Below, one piece after another: positions 53,117 through 62,142 of a DNA stretch of 64,000 nt. Where the stretch lies: the NCBI RefSeq assembly GCF_014822185.1, contig NZ_QVLR01000043.1, positions 1 through 64,000 on the forward strand. Reading direction: 5' to 3'. Under the pieces are notes generated by a model, which saw only the letters and a list, made by a program, of their open reading frames with translations, made no database searches and had not been told where the DNA came from. A program made the translations under genes and the position numbers. Origin of the DNA: Azoarcus sp. Aa7 (lineage in GTDB: Bacteria > Pseudomonadota > Gammaproteobacteria > Burkholderiales > Rhodocyclaceae). How positions within the stretch are numbered: the stretch's first letter is position 1; every line of letters begins with the position of its first letter.

Positions 53117-53411
53117 GGCGATTCCCTCACGGCTGGCCAGTGGAAGCTCCCTCTCATTCAATCTAGCAGGCGAAGCGGCGGTCGGCCCGCAGGCGCGGCC
53201 CGTGGCGTAAGAATGCTCCGGGCGATTCATTCGAGCGGGTGTCCGAGCCCCGGGAATGGCCCGTTTCCAATTTCATTCAGATTTTGTTCATCAATAGACG
53301 CATAGCGTAAGCGCCTGGTCACCGATGGTTGCATCGGTGGCCGCGTCGGAAGCATGCGGGCCGCAGTGCACCGCGCCATCCATTCGGGTAAGTTGGACGA
53401 GGAACAGGGTT

Positions 53412-53906
53412 ATGAAGACTGTATCGGCAAGAGGTTTGTTCATCGCCTGCGCGATCGCCGCCGCGGCGCTGGCCGGCGCACCGCAGGCAATCGCTGCGGA
53501 CGCCCACAATCACGGCGCACATACACCGGCGCTCAAACTCAACGCGGGCAGCAAATGGCAGACCGATGCACCGCTGCGCGAGGGGATGGTGAAGATCCGC
53601 TCGAGCGTCGAACCAAAGCTCCATGCAATTCACGGCGGCCGGTTTACGGCGGCGCAGTACGAGGCGATGGGCAAGGCGGTCGATGAGCAGCTTGCGTACA
53701 TCGTCGGCAACTGCAAGCTCGCGCCCGAGGCCGACGCGGTCCTGCACAACGTAGTCGCGGAGCTGTCGGGTGGGGCCGAAGTCGTCGCCGGCAAGCAGCC
53801 CGTCGATGACCGCAGCAAGGGTGTCGTGCATATCGTGAATGCCCTCAACAGCTACGGCCAGTACTTCGATCATCCGGGCTGGAAACCTGTGAACGCAGGG
53901 CACTGA
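53412..53906 (+). CDS. Periplasmic DnrO-like hypothetical protein
   Basis: This 164-residue protein has a Sec signal (LFIACAIAAAALAGAPQAIAAD). The mature chain starts with a His cluster (DAHNHGAHT) that may bind metal. Family-like segments are LNAGSKWQTDAPLREGMVKIRS, EQLAYIVGNCKLAPEADAVLHNVVAEL and VVHIVNALNSYGQYFDHPGW. I recall similar proteins annotated DnrO-like, without a settled role. One Cys is present. It precedes the persulfide dioxygenase-rhodanese gene by 120 bp. Confidence 0.65.
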   Translation: MKTVSARGLFIACAIAAAALAGAPQAIAADAHNHGAHTPALKLNAGSKWQTDAPLREGMVKIRSSVEPKLHAIHGGRFTAAQYEAMGKAVDEQLAYIVGNCKLAPEADAVLHNVVAELSGGAEVVAGKQPVDDRSKGVVHIVNALNSYGQYFDHPGWKPVNAGH

Positions 53907-54028
53907 GCGCTGATACCGCCCGCTTGTGCCGGGCAGCATCCTGAACCTCCCTCCGTCGCGGCGATCGTAAGCGATGGCCGCGGCGTACTATTTGTGGCAC
54001 ACAACAAGAGCCACGGGGAGGAAACAGG

Positions 54029-55102
54029 ATGTTGATCTTCAGGCAACTCTTCGACGCGTCGTCTTCCACCTACACCTACTTGCTGGGCGACAGCCTGAGC
54101 GGCGACGCGCTCCTCGTCGACCCGGTCTTCGAGCAGGTGCGGCGCGACGCCGCATTGTTGCATGAGCTGCGCCTGCAATTGCGCTGGACGCTCGAAACGC
54201 ATGTGCATGCGGATCACGTGACCGGCGCGTGGCTGCTCCGGGAACGGGCCGGGAGCCGCATCGCGCTGTCGCGCCATAGCGGCGCGAACGGCGCCGATCG
54301 GCTGCTCGACCACGGCGACCGCGTCGAGTTCGGCCGTCGCCACCTGGAGGTGCGTGCGACGCCCGGGCACACCGACGGCTGCCTCACCTTCGTGCTCGAC
54401 GACCAGTCGATGGCCTTCACCGGCGACTGCCTGCTGATCCGCGGCTGCGGCCGCACCGACTTCCAGCAGGGTGATGCTCCGACGATGTACCGCTCGGTAC
54501 ACGAACAGATCTTCTCTCTTCCCGCTGACTGCCTGCTGTATCCGGCGCATGACTACCGCGGGCTCACCGTTACGAGCGTGGCAGAGGAGCGCAACTGGAA
54601 TCCCCGTCTCGGTGGCGACAGCAATGTGGGCGACTTCGCCGGCTACATGAAGAACCTCGGCCTTCCGCACCCGAAGAAGATCGACGTCGCCGTGCCGGCC
54701 AACCTGAACTGCGGACGTCCGGAGGCAGGGGCCGTCGACGCGGGCGACCCCGCGTGGGCGCCGCTCACCTTCACCTTCGGCGGTATCTGGGAAATCCAGC
54801 CGCATGCGCTGGAAGAGGCGGGGGAGCGGGTGCAGGTGATCGACGTCCGCCAGCCCGACGAGTTCGACGGTTCGCTTGGCCACATCCGCGGCACGAAGCT
54901 CATTCCGCTTGATCAGCTCGCCGCACGCAGCGGCGAGATCGACGCGGCGCGGCCCGTGGTGGCGGTGTGTCGCTCGGGTGCGCGCTCGGCGCAGGCGGTC
55001 GTGATGCTGCAGCGTGCGGGATTCGGCGAGGTGGCGAACCTCGCCGGCGGGATGCTGCGGTGGCGGGCCGAGGGCTGTGCCGTCGAGGGCGGGGCGACGT
55101 GA
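54029..55102 (+). CDS. Persulfide dioxygenase-rhodanese fusion protein
   Basis: This 357-residue protein has an N-terminal metallo-beta-lactamase-fold domain of the ETHE1/persulfide dioxygenase type (iron site THVHADHVTGA, ATPGHTDGCLTF, TGDCLLIRGCGRTDFQQG, YPAHDY). A C-terminal rhodanese domain from about residue 255 has the active-site loop CRSGARSAQ. The two halves oxidise glutathione persulfide to sulfite and transfer sulfur between sulfite, thiosulfate and persulfide. RBS GGGGAGGAAACAGG precedes the ATG. It stands alone and may detoxify sulfide released by the organism. Confidence 0.9.
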   Translation: MLIFRQLFDASSSTYTYLLGDSLSGDALLVDPVFEQVRRDAALLHELRLQLRWTLETHVHADHVTGAWLLRERAGSRIALSRHSGANGADRLLDHGDRVEFGRRHLEVRATPGHTDGCLTFVLDDQSMAFTGDCLLIRGCGRTDFQQGDAPTMYRSVHEQIFSLPADCLLYPAHDYRGLTVTSVAEERNWNPRLGGDSNVGDFAGYMKNLGLPHPKKIDVAVPANLNCGRPEAGAVDAGDPAWAPLTFTFGGIWEIQPHALEEAGERVQVIDVRQPDEFDGSLGHIRGTKLIPLDQLAARSGEIDAARPVVAVCRSGARSAQAVVMLQRAGFGEVANLAGGMLRWRAEGCAVEGGAT

Positions 55103-55130
55103 CGCGATCGCCCGCGCCGCTCCGCGGGCC

Positions 55131-55406
55131 TCAGCTTTTCTTCGTCTCGGTCTTGACGTTGGTACCGTCGGCCGGGTTGAGGTAGATCTCGACGCGGTCG
55201 CCGACCGTGTTCGTCCCTTTCAGCTCGTAGCAGTCGTCCTTGGTGACCTTGGCCTTCTGGAACTTGAAGCCCGCGTCGACCAGCGTGCGCAGCGTGCTTG
55301 CCACGGGCTGGGTGTTCTGCGGAGCGGCCGTACACTTCGGGCCGGCGAAGGCGGCGGTCCCGACCAGAAGGGCGGCTGCGGCGAAGGTGAAGTGGCGGAT
55401 GTTCAT
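55131..55406 (-). CDS. Small exported PepSY-like protein
   Basis: This 91-residue protein has a Sec signal (RHFTFAAAALLVGTAAFAGPK). The mature part contains STLRTLVDAGFKFQKAKVTKDDCYELKGTNTVGDRVEIYLNPADG, resembling a PepSY-type beta/alpha unit; two Cys may form a disulfide. PepSY-like proteins inhibit proteases or sense envelope stress. The ATG at 55406 starts the signal; a longer frame extends upstream without homology. Confidence 0.65.
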   Translation of the reverse strand: MNIRHFTFAAAALLVGTAAFAGPKCTAAPQNTQPVASTLRTLVDAGFKFQKAKVTKDDCYELKGTNTVGDRVEIYLNPADGTNVKTETKKS

Positions 55407-55583
55407 GGCTGTCTCCTGTTCCGTTGCATGCCGGGGTGGCATGGGGCACATTCTGCGAAAGTGAAGGTGAACCGCTCCTGAAGTCCTCCGTCCAAGGTCG
55501 TGACGCGGCGTAACTTGTCCGTAAATGCGACAAGAGACGCAGACGTGACACAGCGACCGTCCGGAAAATGTACGATCGCTCAT

Positions 55584-55654
55584 TGCACATGGAATCGGAT
55601 GAATCATGCTGCAGTGCAGCGTGCATTTGAGTGCAGTTTGTGCACAATGATGCA
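55584..55654. promoter_or_regulatory. TGCA operator array upstream of the 2-oxoacid oxidoreductase operon
   Basis: Seven TGCA tetramers occur at 55584, 55610, 55615, 55622, 55632, 55641 and 55651. Two pairs are exact TGCA-N6-TGCA units (55622-55635 and 55641-55654), and the last four are spaced 10, 9 and 10 bp, about one helical turn. I recall TGCA-N6-TGCA as the operator form of BzdR/BoxR, the benzoyl-CoA-responsive repressors of Azoarcus. It lies 55-125 bp before the first gene of the operon. Confidence 0.65.
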
Positions 55655-55708
55655 TGTAGTGATTGGCGCGTTCATACGCACGCTTTTCCCGAGACAGGAA
55701 GGACGCAC

Positions 55709-57487
55709 TTGAAACCGACCGACATCAGCAATCCAGACTACCTGCACAAGGTCGTCGACTGTCAGTGGGCCTGTCCGGCCCATACTCCCGTGCCCGAATA
55801 CATCCGGCAGATCGCCGCGGGCGACTTCTCCGCCGCCTACATGATCAACTGGAACTCGAACGTCTTTCCGGGGATTCTCGGACGGGTGTGCGACCGTCCG
55901 TGCGAACCGGCCTGCCGGCGTGGTCGCGTCGACAAGGAGCCGGTTGCGATCTGCCGCCTCAAGCGTGTCGCGGCCGACTTCAAGGACGACATCCGCGACC
56001 GTCTGCCGCGGCCTCCCGAGAAGAAGAACGGCAAGCGCATCGCGTGCATCGGCGGCGGGCCGGCCTCGCTGACGGTCGCCCGCGACCTGGCGGTGCAGGG
56101 CTATCAAGTCACGGTGTTCGACAGCGGATCGTCGCCGGGCGGCATGATGCGCAGCCAGATCCCGAAGTTCCGCCTGCCCGACAGCGTCATCGACGAGGAG
56201 TGCGGCTACATCGAGGATCTGGGCGTCGAACTGCGCCGGAACCACTGGATCGGCAGCCTTCGCGAAGTGCTCGCGGGCGACTGGGACGCCGTCTTCGTCG
56301 GCACCGGCGCTCCCCGCGGGCGTGACGCCGACCTGCCGGGGCGCAACCAGGCCGCGGCGCACATCCACGTCGGTATCGACTGGCTCTCGAACGTCGCCTT
56401 CGGCCACGTCACCTCGATCGGCAAGCGCGTGATCGTGCTCGGCGGCGGCAACACCGCGATGGACTGCTGTCGCTCGGCGCGCCGCCTCGGCGGTGAGGAC
56501 GTGCGGGTGGTGGTGCGCAGTGGCTTCGAGGAGATGAAGGCCTCGCCGTGGGAGAAGGAGGACGCGCTGCACGAAGGCATCCCCATCCACAACTTCCTCG
56601 TGCAGAAGGCCTTCACGCACGCCCACGGGCGCCTCACCGGCGTGCTGTTCGAGAAGGTGCGCGCCGAATACGACGACAAGGGCCGCCGTTCGCTCGTGCC
56701 GACCGGCGAGCCGGACGTGCATATGGAATGCGACGACGTCCTGATCGCCATCGGCCAGGAGAACGCCTTTCCGTGGATCGAACGCGACATCGGCCTCGAC
56801 TTCGACCGCTGGGGCCTGCCGGTGCTGAATGCGCAGACGCTGCAATCGACGCTGCCGCGCGTGTTCTTCGGCGGCGATGCAGCGCTCGGGCCGAAGAACA
56901 TCATCACCGCGGTCGCGCAGGGCCACGAGGCCGCGATCTCGATCGACCTCTTCTGCCGCAAGCTGCCGCTGACGCAGCGGCCGCCGGCGACGATGAACCT
57001 CGTGAGCCAGAAGATGGGCATCCACGAGTGGAGCTACGACAACCAGGTGTCGGAAGACGCGCGCCGCAAGGTGCCGGTGCGGTCGATCGAGGAGGCGCTG
57101 AAGGACATCAAGTCGGAGTTCGAACTCGGCTACGACTTCAAGCTCGCCTGCGCGGAGACCGCACGCTGCCTCAACTGCGACGTCGCCACCGTGTTCAAGC
57201 CCAAGCTGTGCATCGAGTGCGACGCCTGCGTAGATATCTGTCCGACCGAATGCATCACCTTCACGCGCAATGGCGAGGAAGACGAGCTGCGCGGCCGCCT
57301 CAAGGCGCCGTCGTGCGACCCGGAGCAGGCGCTGTACCTCGCCGAGGGGCTCAAGACCGGGCGCGTGATGGTCAAGGACGAGAATGTCTGCCTGCACTGC
57401 GGCATGTGTGCAGAGCGTTGTCCCACGGGCGCCTGGGACATGCAGAAATTCCAGGTGAATATCGCGCAAGCCGGCGCGGAGGTCTGA
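55709..57487 (+). CDS. korC: NAD(P)H/FAD and Fe-S subunit of 2-oxoglutarate oxidoreductase (GltD-like)
   Basis: This protein of about 592 residues is built like a glutamate-synthase small subunit with added ferredoxin domains. Cys clusters at the N-terminus (DCQWACPAHTPVPEYI, CDRPCEPACRRGR) bind one Fe-S cluster. FAD and NADPH motifs follow (IACIGGGPASLTVARDLAVQGYQ, VIVLGGGNTAMDCCRSARRLGG). The C-terminus has two [4Fe-4S] motifs, CIECDACVDICP and CLHCGMCAERCP. The TTG at 55709 is preferred because GGAAGGA precedes it by 6 bp; an upstream ATG at 55631 lies inside the TGCA array. It probably moves electrons from the oxoacid-oxidising subunits to NADP or ferredoxin. The symbol is tentative. Confidence 0.8.
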   Translation: MKPTDISNPDYLHKVVDCQWACPAHTPVPEYIRQIAAGDFSAAYMINWNSNVFPGILGRVCDRPCEPACRRGRVDKEPVAICRLKRVAADFKDDIRDRLPRPPEKKNGKRIACIGGGPASLTVARDLAVQGYQVTVFDSGSSPGGMMRSQIPKFRLPDSVIDEECGYIEDLGVELRRNHWIGSLREVLAGDWDAVFVGTGAPRGRDADLPGRNQAAAHIHVGIDWLSNVAFGHVTSIGKRVIVLGGGNTAMDCCRSARRLGGEDVRVVVRSGFEEMKASPWEKEDALHEGIPIHNFLVQKAFTHAHGRLTGVLFEKVRAEYDDKGRRSLVPTGEPDVHMECDDVLIAIGQENAFPWIERDIGLDFDRWGLPVLNAQTLQSTLPRVFFGGDAALGPKNIITAVAQGHEAAISIDLFCRKLPLTQRPPATMNLVSQKMGIHEWSYDNQVSEDARRKVPVRSIEEALKDIKSEFELGYDFKLACAETARCLNCDVATVFKPKLCIECDACVDICPTECITFTRNGEEDELRGRLKAPSCDPEQALYLAEGLKTGRVMVKDENVCLHCGMCAERCPTGAWDMQKFQVNIAQAGAEV

Positions 57488-57488
57488 G

Positions 57489-59345
57489 ATGAATACCCCA
57501 GCGATCCAACACTGCAACGACTTCGTGCTCAAGTTCGCGAACGTCAACGGCTCGGGCTCGGCCTCGGCCAACGAACTCTTTGCGCGCGCGATCATCCGTA
57601 TGGGCGTGCCGGTTGCGCCACGCAACATCTTCCCGTCCAACATCCAGGGCCTGCCCACGTGGTACGAGGTGCGTGTCTCCGAAGCCGGCTGGCTCGGCGC
57701 GCGCGGCGGTTGCGACATGATGGTCGCGATGAACCCGCAGACCTGGGATCGCGACGTTGCCGCGATCGACCGGGGCGGCTATCTCTTCTACGACTCGACC
57801 AAGCCGCTGCCGCCGTCGAAGTTCCGTGAAGACATCACCGTGCTGGGCGTACCGCTCACCGCGATGTGCAACGCCGAGTACGACGACGCGCGTCAGCGCC
57901 AGCTGTTCAAGAACATCATGTACGTCGGTGCGCTGATCGCGCTGCTCGACATGGAGTTCGCCGCGGCCGAGCAGCTCATCGTCGACCGCTACCGCGGCAA
58001 GGACCAGCTCATCAAGGCCAACGTCAATGCGCTGCGGCTGGGCTACGAGTATGCGAAGAAGAACCTGCCGTGTCCGATCGGCCTCACGGTGAAGCGGGCC
58101 GACGCGGTGGGCGACCGCATCATGATCGACGGCAACAGCGCCTGCGGTCTCGGTGCGGTGTTCGGCGGCGCCACCGTCGCGGGCTGGTATCCGATCACGC
58201 CTTCGACCTCCGTCATCGAATCCTTCTCGAGCTACTGCCGCAAGTTCCGCACCGACCCCGACAACGGCCGCGCGCGCTATGCGATCGTGCAGGCCGAGGA
58301 CGAGCTCGCGTCGATCGGCATGGTCATCGGCGCCGGCTGGAACGGCGCGCGCGCCTTCACCGCGACCTCGGGTCCGGGCATCTCGCTGATGCAGGAGTTC
58401 TTCGGCCTGGCGTACTTTGCCGAGATCCCCGCGGTGATCGTCGACGTGCAGCGCGGCAGCCCCTCGACCGGGATGCCGACGCGCACGCAGCAGTCGGATC
58501 TGTTGTCGTGCGCCTATGCGTCGCACGGCGATACGCGCCACGTGCTGCTGTTCCCGCAGGACGCCTACGAGTGCTTCAGCCTCACCGCGCAGGCCTTCGA
58601 CCTCGCCGAGCGGCTGCAGACGCCGGTGTTCGTGCTCTCCGACCTCGACATCGGCATGAACGACCAGCTGTGCGCGCCCTTCGATTGGGACGACAGCCGG
58701 CGCTACGACCGCGGCAAGCTCATGACCTACGAGGAGCTCGAGGCCGGCAAGGACTTCGGCCGCTACCTCGACGTCGACGGCGACGGCATCCCGTACCGCA
58801 CGATTCCGGGCACCCACCCGACCCGGGGCGCGTACTTCACGCGCGGCACGACGCGCAATCCGTATGCGAAGTACAGCGAGGTCGGCAGCGACTACGTGTA
58901 CAACATGGAGCGCCTGCGCCGGAAGTTCAACACGGCGAAGGATCTCGTGCCTGCGCCGATCCTGAAGAAGGCGGCACAGCCCACGCACGTCGGCGTCATC
59001 CACTACGGCTCCACGGCGCCCGCGATGGCGGAGGCCGGCGCGCTGCTCGCAGCCGACGGCATCCATGTCGATACGCTGCGCGTGCGCGGCTTCCCCTTCA
59101 GCGACGAAGTGATGCAGTTCATCGCCGAGCGTGACGCGGTGTTCGTCGTCGAGCAGAACGAGAGCGCGCAGCTGCGCACCCTGCTGGTCAACGAAGGCGA
59201 AATCGATCCGAAGAAGCTCGTGCGCGTGCTGCACTACGACGGTTCGCCGATCACGGCACGCTTCATCGCCGGCAAGATCGCCGACGCCCTGAGCGACCGC
59301 AAGGTGAGCCCCATCGGACAACCCCAGCGCAAGGTGGCCTCATGA
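57489..59345 (+). CDS. korA: 2-oxoacid:acceptor oxidoreductase alpha subunit (gamma-alpha fusion)
   Basis: This 618-residue protein fuses the gamma domain (about 1-190; FVLKFANVNGSGSASANELFARA, VRVSEAGWLGARGGCDMMVAMNP) with the alpha, pyrimidine-binding domain (about 210-618; GNSACGLGAVFGGATVAGWYPITPSTSVIESF, then TSGPGISLMQEF and PSTGMPTRTQQSDL). In KorA-type enzymes it contacts thiamine diphosphate and CoA. It begins 1 bp after the GltD-like stop and its stop overlaps the beta subunit. The natural substrate is inferred to be 2-oxoglutarate from known Azoarcus enzymes; other oxoacids are possible. Confidence 0.88.
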   Translation: MNTPAIQHCNDFVLKFANVNGSGSASANELFARAIIRMGVPVAPRNIFPSNIQGLPTWYEVRVSEAGWLGARGGCDMMVAMNPQTWDRDVAAIDRGGYLFYDSTKPLPPSKFREDITVLGVPLTAMCNAEYDDARQRQLFKNIMYVGALIALLDMEFAAAEQLIVDRYRGKDQLIKANVNALRLGYEYAKKNLPCPIGLTVKRADAVGDRIMIDGNSACGLGAVFGGATVAGWYPITPSTSVIESFSSYCRKFRTDPDNGRARYAIVQAEDELASIGMVIGAGWNGARAFTATSGPGISLMQEFFGLAYFAEIPAVIVDVQRGSPSTGMPTRTQQSDLLSCAYASHGDTRHVLLFPQDAYECFSLTAQAFDLAERLQTPVFVLSDLDIGMNDQLCAPFDWDDSRRYDRGKLMTYEELEAGKDFGRYLDVDGDGIPYRTIPGTHPTRGAYFTRGTTRNPYAKYSEVGSDYVYNMERLRRKFNTAKDLVPAPILKKAAQPTHVGVIHYGSTAPAMAEAGALLAADGIHVDTLRVRGFPFSDEVMQFIAERDAVFVVEQNESAQLRTLLVNEGEIDPKKLVRVLHYDGSPITARFIAGKIADALSDRKVSPIGQPQRKVAS

Positions 59346-60397
59346 CCTATCTCGCCAAGCCCAAGCTCCTCGCGGCCGACGCGCCGCGCAACGCGCTCGG
59401 CTACACCCGCCGCGACTACGAGGGCGCGATCTCGACGCTGTGTGCCGGCTGCGGCCACGACTCGATCAGCGCCTCCATCGTGCAGGCGTGCTTCGACCTC
59501 GACATCGAGCCGCACAAGGTCGCCAAGCTGTCGGGCATCGGCTGCTCGTCGAAGACGCCGGACTACTTCCTCGGCAACTCGCACGGCTTCAACTCGGTGC
59601 ACGGGCGCATGCCCTCGGTGCTCACCGGCGCCGCGCTCGCCAACCGCAACCTGCTGTACCTGGGCGTCTCCGGCGACGGCGACTCGGCCTCGATCGGCAT
59701 CGGCCAGTTCGCCCACGCGATGCGCCGCGGCGTGAACATGACCTACATCGTCGAGAACAACGGCGTGTACGGCCTCACCAAGGGGCAGTTCTCCGCGACC
59801 GCCGACAAGGGCACGAAGAGCAAGAAGGGTGTCATCAACAGCGACAGCCCGATCGACCTTGCCATGCTCGCGCTGCAGCTCGGCGCCACCTATGTCGCGC
59901 GCAGCTTCTCCGGCGACAAGGAGCAGCTCGTGCCGCTCATCAAGGGCGCGCTGCGCCACGGCGGGCCGGCTTTCATCGACGTCATCAGCCCGTGCGTGAC
60001 CTTCAACAACCACGCGGGTTCGACCAAGAGCTACGACTACGTGCGCGAGCACAACGCGGCGGTGAACCGGCTCGACGTGATCCTGCCCAAGGCGCAGATC
60101 GAAGCCTCCTACCCGCCCGGCAGCCTGCGTCGCGTCGTGCAGCACGACGGCTCGATCCTGCACCTGCGCAAGGTGGGCGTCGACTACGATCCGTCGGACC
60201 GCATCGGCGCGATGAACCACTTGCAGGAGCGTCAGGCGCTGGGCGAGATCGTCACCGGGCTGCTGTATGTCGACAGCAGCGGGCAGGACATGCACACCCA
60301 CCTCAACACCGTGGAGAAGCCGCTGAACCAGCTCGGCGATGCCTACCTGTGCCCGGGCAGCAAGGCACTCGAGGCGCTCAACGCGATGCTGCGCTGA
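59342..60397 (+). CDS. korB: 2-oxoacid:acceptor oxidoreductase beta subunit (ThDP-binding)
   Basis: This 351-residue thiamine-diphosphate-binding subunit has the signatures CAGCGHDSISASIV, LSGIGCSSKTPDYF with the conserved Cys, and the GDG-N motif SGDGDSASIGIGQFAHAMRRGVNMTYIVENNGVYGLTKGQ. It is the beta partner of the alpha-gamma fusion upstream (ATGA overlap). The three-gene order matches the 2-oxoglutarate:NADP oxidoreductase I recall from Azoarcus evansii, which supplies reduced ferredoxin for benzoyl-CoA reductase. Confidence 0.9.
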   Translation: MTYLAKPKLLAADAPRNALGYTRRDYEGAISTLCAGCGHDSISASIVQACFDLDIEPHKVAKLSGIGCSSKTPDYFLGNSHGFNSVHGRMPSVLTGAALANRNLLYLGVSGDGDSASIGIGQFAHAMRRGVNMTYIVENNGVYGLTKGQFSATADKGTKSKKGVINSDSPIDLAMLALQLGATYVARSFSGDKEQLVPLIKGALRHGGPAFIDVISPCVTFNNHAGSTKSYDYVREHNAAVNRLDVILPKAQIEASYPPGSLRRVVQHDGSILHLRKVGVDYDPSDRIGAMNHLQERQALGEIVTGLLYVDSSGQDMHTHLNTVEKPLNQLGDAYLCPGSKALEALNAMLR

Positions 60398-60420
60398 AGC
60401 GACGACGGCAGCAAAAAAAT

Positions 60421-60446
60421 CCCCGCCGGATGTGCATCCGGCGGGG
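60421..60446 (-). terminator. Rho-independent terminator of the FAH-family operon
   Basis: A perfect 12-bp stem (60421-60432 with 60435-60446) and a TG loop are followed, on the minus strand, by a run of T (A-run at 60413-60419). It lies about 35 bp beyond the stop of the minus-strand FAH gene, and probably also ends korB transcription in the other direction. Confidence 0.8.
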
Positions 60447-60482
60447 TGAATTTCCACAAAGGAAGAGGAAAGAGGTCGGTTT

Positions 60483-61325
60483 TCAGTCGGCGACGACGGC
60501 GTGCTGCTGCTCGCCGAGGCCGGCAATTGCGGCGTCGATGCGGTCGCCGGCGCGCAGGTAGCGCGGCGGCTTCATGCCCATGCCGACGCCCGCGGGCGTG
60601 CCGGTGAAGATCAGGTCGCCCGGCTGCAGCGTCATGACGCCGCTCACGTAGCTGACGATCTGCGCAGGGTTGAAGATCATGTTGGCGCTGTGGCTGTCCT
60701 GCATGCGCTCGCCATTCACCGCGAGCTGCATCGCCAGTTCGCCGGGGCTGCCGAGTTCGTCGGCGGTCGCGAGCCACGGGCCGATCGGCGCGAAGGTGTC
60801 GAAGCTCTTGCCCTTGGTCCATTGGCCGCCGCGTTCGAGTTGCCAGTAGCGTTCGGACATGTCCAGGCCCGTCATGTAGCCGGCGACGTGGTTCAGCGCA
60901 TCCCCGACGGCGACGCGGCGCGCCGTCGTGCCGATCACGAGCACGAGTTCGAGCTCCCAGTCGGTCTTCTCCGAGCCGGGCGGCAGGACGATCGCGTCGT
61001 TCGGCCCGCTGATCGCGGTCTGCGCCTTCATGAACACGATCGGCTCCTGCGGGATCGGCAGGCTGGCTTCACGCGCATGGTCGGCGTAGTTCAGGCCGAT
61101 GCACACGATCTTGCCGATGCCCGTGAGCGGCGCACCGAGGCGGGTGCCGGCAGGCACGACGGGAAGGCTCACCGGATCCAGTCCGCGCAGCCGCGCGAGG
61201 CTGGCCGGGGCGAGGGTCGCGCCGTTGATTTCGGGCAGTACGCCCGACAGGTCGCGGATCCTGCCCTCGGCGTCGAGTAGCCCGGGGAGTTCCTTCCCGG
61301 GGGTTCCGAAGCGAACGAGTTTCAC
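60483..61325 (-). CDS. Fumarylacetoacetate hydrolase family protein
   Basis: This 280-residue FAH-fold hydrolase has an N-terminal extension (VRFGTPGKELPGLLDAEGRIRDLSG). The catalytic part follows with CIGLNYADHAREA, DWELELVLVIG (metal-binding Glu residues), DMSERYWQLE and FTGTPAGVGMGM. This form includes ureidoglycolate lyases, 2,4-diketo-3-deoxy acid hydrolases and acylpyruvases, all breaking a C-C or C-N bond next to a keto or carboxyl group. It is the last gene of a four-gene minus-strand cluster, and ends at a strong terminator. Confidence 0.85.
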   Translation of the reverse strand: MKLVRFGTPGKELPGLLDAEGRIRDLSGVLPEINGATLAPASLARLRGLDPVSLPVVPAGTRLGAPLTGIGKIVCIGLNYADHAREASLPIPQEPIVFMKAQTAISGPNDAIVLPPGSEKTDWELELVLVIGTTARRVAVGDALNHVAGYMTGLDMSERYWQLERGGQWTKGKSFDTFAPIGPWLATADELGSPGELAMQLAVNGERMQDSHSANMIFNPAQIVSYVSGVMTLQPGDLIFTGTPAGVGMGMKPPRYLRAGDRIDAAIAGLGEQQHAVVAD

Positions 61326-61376
61326 AGCCGTTCTCCTTGAAGGGCGAGGAGGCGGCGCGCACCCGTGCGGCGCGCC

Positions 61377-62120
61377 TCACTCATGGTTGATCCAGCGTGC
61401 GAGCGGCTCGGCGATGCCGACGCAGGGCTTCGCGCCGGGGCGTGCGTAGGTGCCTTGCACGGCCTTGCGCGGGTTCAGCGCGACCAGCGTTTCGGCCTGC
61501 TTGACCGCAGCCTCGACGCAATCGACGACGGGCACCGGGATGCGGTCGCGCACGCGGCGTGCGAGCCCCGCGAGCGGTGCGCCGGCGAGCACGACGACAT
61601 CGGCGCCGTCCTCATCCACGGCCTGCTGCGCGAGTTGGACGAGCAGTGCTTCCTTCTCGTCCTGCACGTCGGAGATCGAGCGGAAGCTGCCGCCCAGCGC
61701 GCGCACGCCCGCGCAGCGCTCGCGCAGGCCGTGCCATGCGATGCACTCGTGATACCAGGGTTCGAGGGATTGCGAGAAGGTTACGATGGCGAAGCGTTTG
61801 CCGAGCATGCACGCGGTGAGCATGCCGGCTTCGGCCAGGCCGATGACCGGGATCGGGAACAGTTCGCGCGCGCCGCCGAGGCCGGGGTCGCCGAAGGCGG
61901 CGATCACCGCGGCGTCGACGCCGGTGTGCATCTCGGCGAGCATTTCGAGCGCCACGGCGCCGCCGATCGCGGCTTCGGCGCGGGTCGCGATGTAGGGCAC
62001 GCCGCGCGGGGCGGTCGCGGTGACGAGTTCGGTCTGCGCGCCGGCCACGCCCATCGCCGCGTTGGCGATGCGGTCGGTGACGCTCTGCGAGGTATTGGGA
62101 TTCAGCAGCAGGATTTTCAT
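61377..62120 (-). CDS. Asp/Glu/hydantoin racemase-fold protein lacking the usual catalytic cysteines
   Basis: This 247-residue protein begins KILLLNPNTSQSVTDRIANAA, the N-terminus of hydantoin-racemase-like proteins. The first catalytic Cys would fall in the I-A-C-F-G-D-P-G-L segment, but here it reads IAAFGDPGL with Ala at 75. The second region normally reads LGCAGMAGL and is LAGAPLAGLA here, again without Cys. Both expected Cys are therefore missing, so a classical two-base racemisation is unlikely; a lyase, isomerase or binding role is possible. The ATG at 62120 is the first with the family N-terminus; a GTG at 62141 would add seven residues. Confidence 0.75.
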   Translation of the reverse strand: MKILLLNPNTSQSVTDRIANAAMGVAGAQTELVTATAPRGVPYIATRAEAAIGGAVALEMLAEMHTGVDAAVIAAFGDPGLGGARELFPIPVIGLAEAGMLTACMLGKRFAIVTFSQSLEPWYHECIAWHGLRERCAGVRALGGSFRSISDVQDEKEALLVQLAQQAVDEDGADVVVLAGAPLAGLARRVRDRIPVPVVDCVEAAVKQAETLVALNPRKAVQGTYARPGAKPCVGIAEPLARWINHE

Positions 62121-62142
62121 CTTCGATCCATCCGATTTCACT

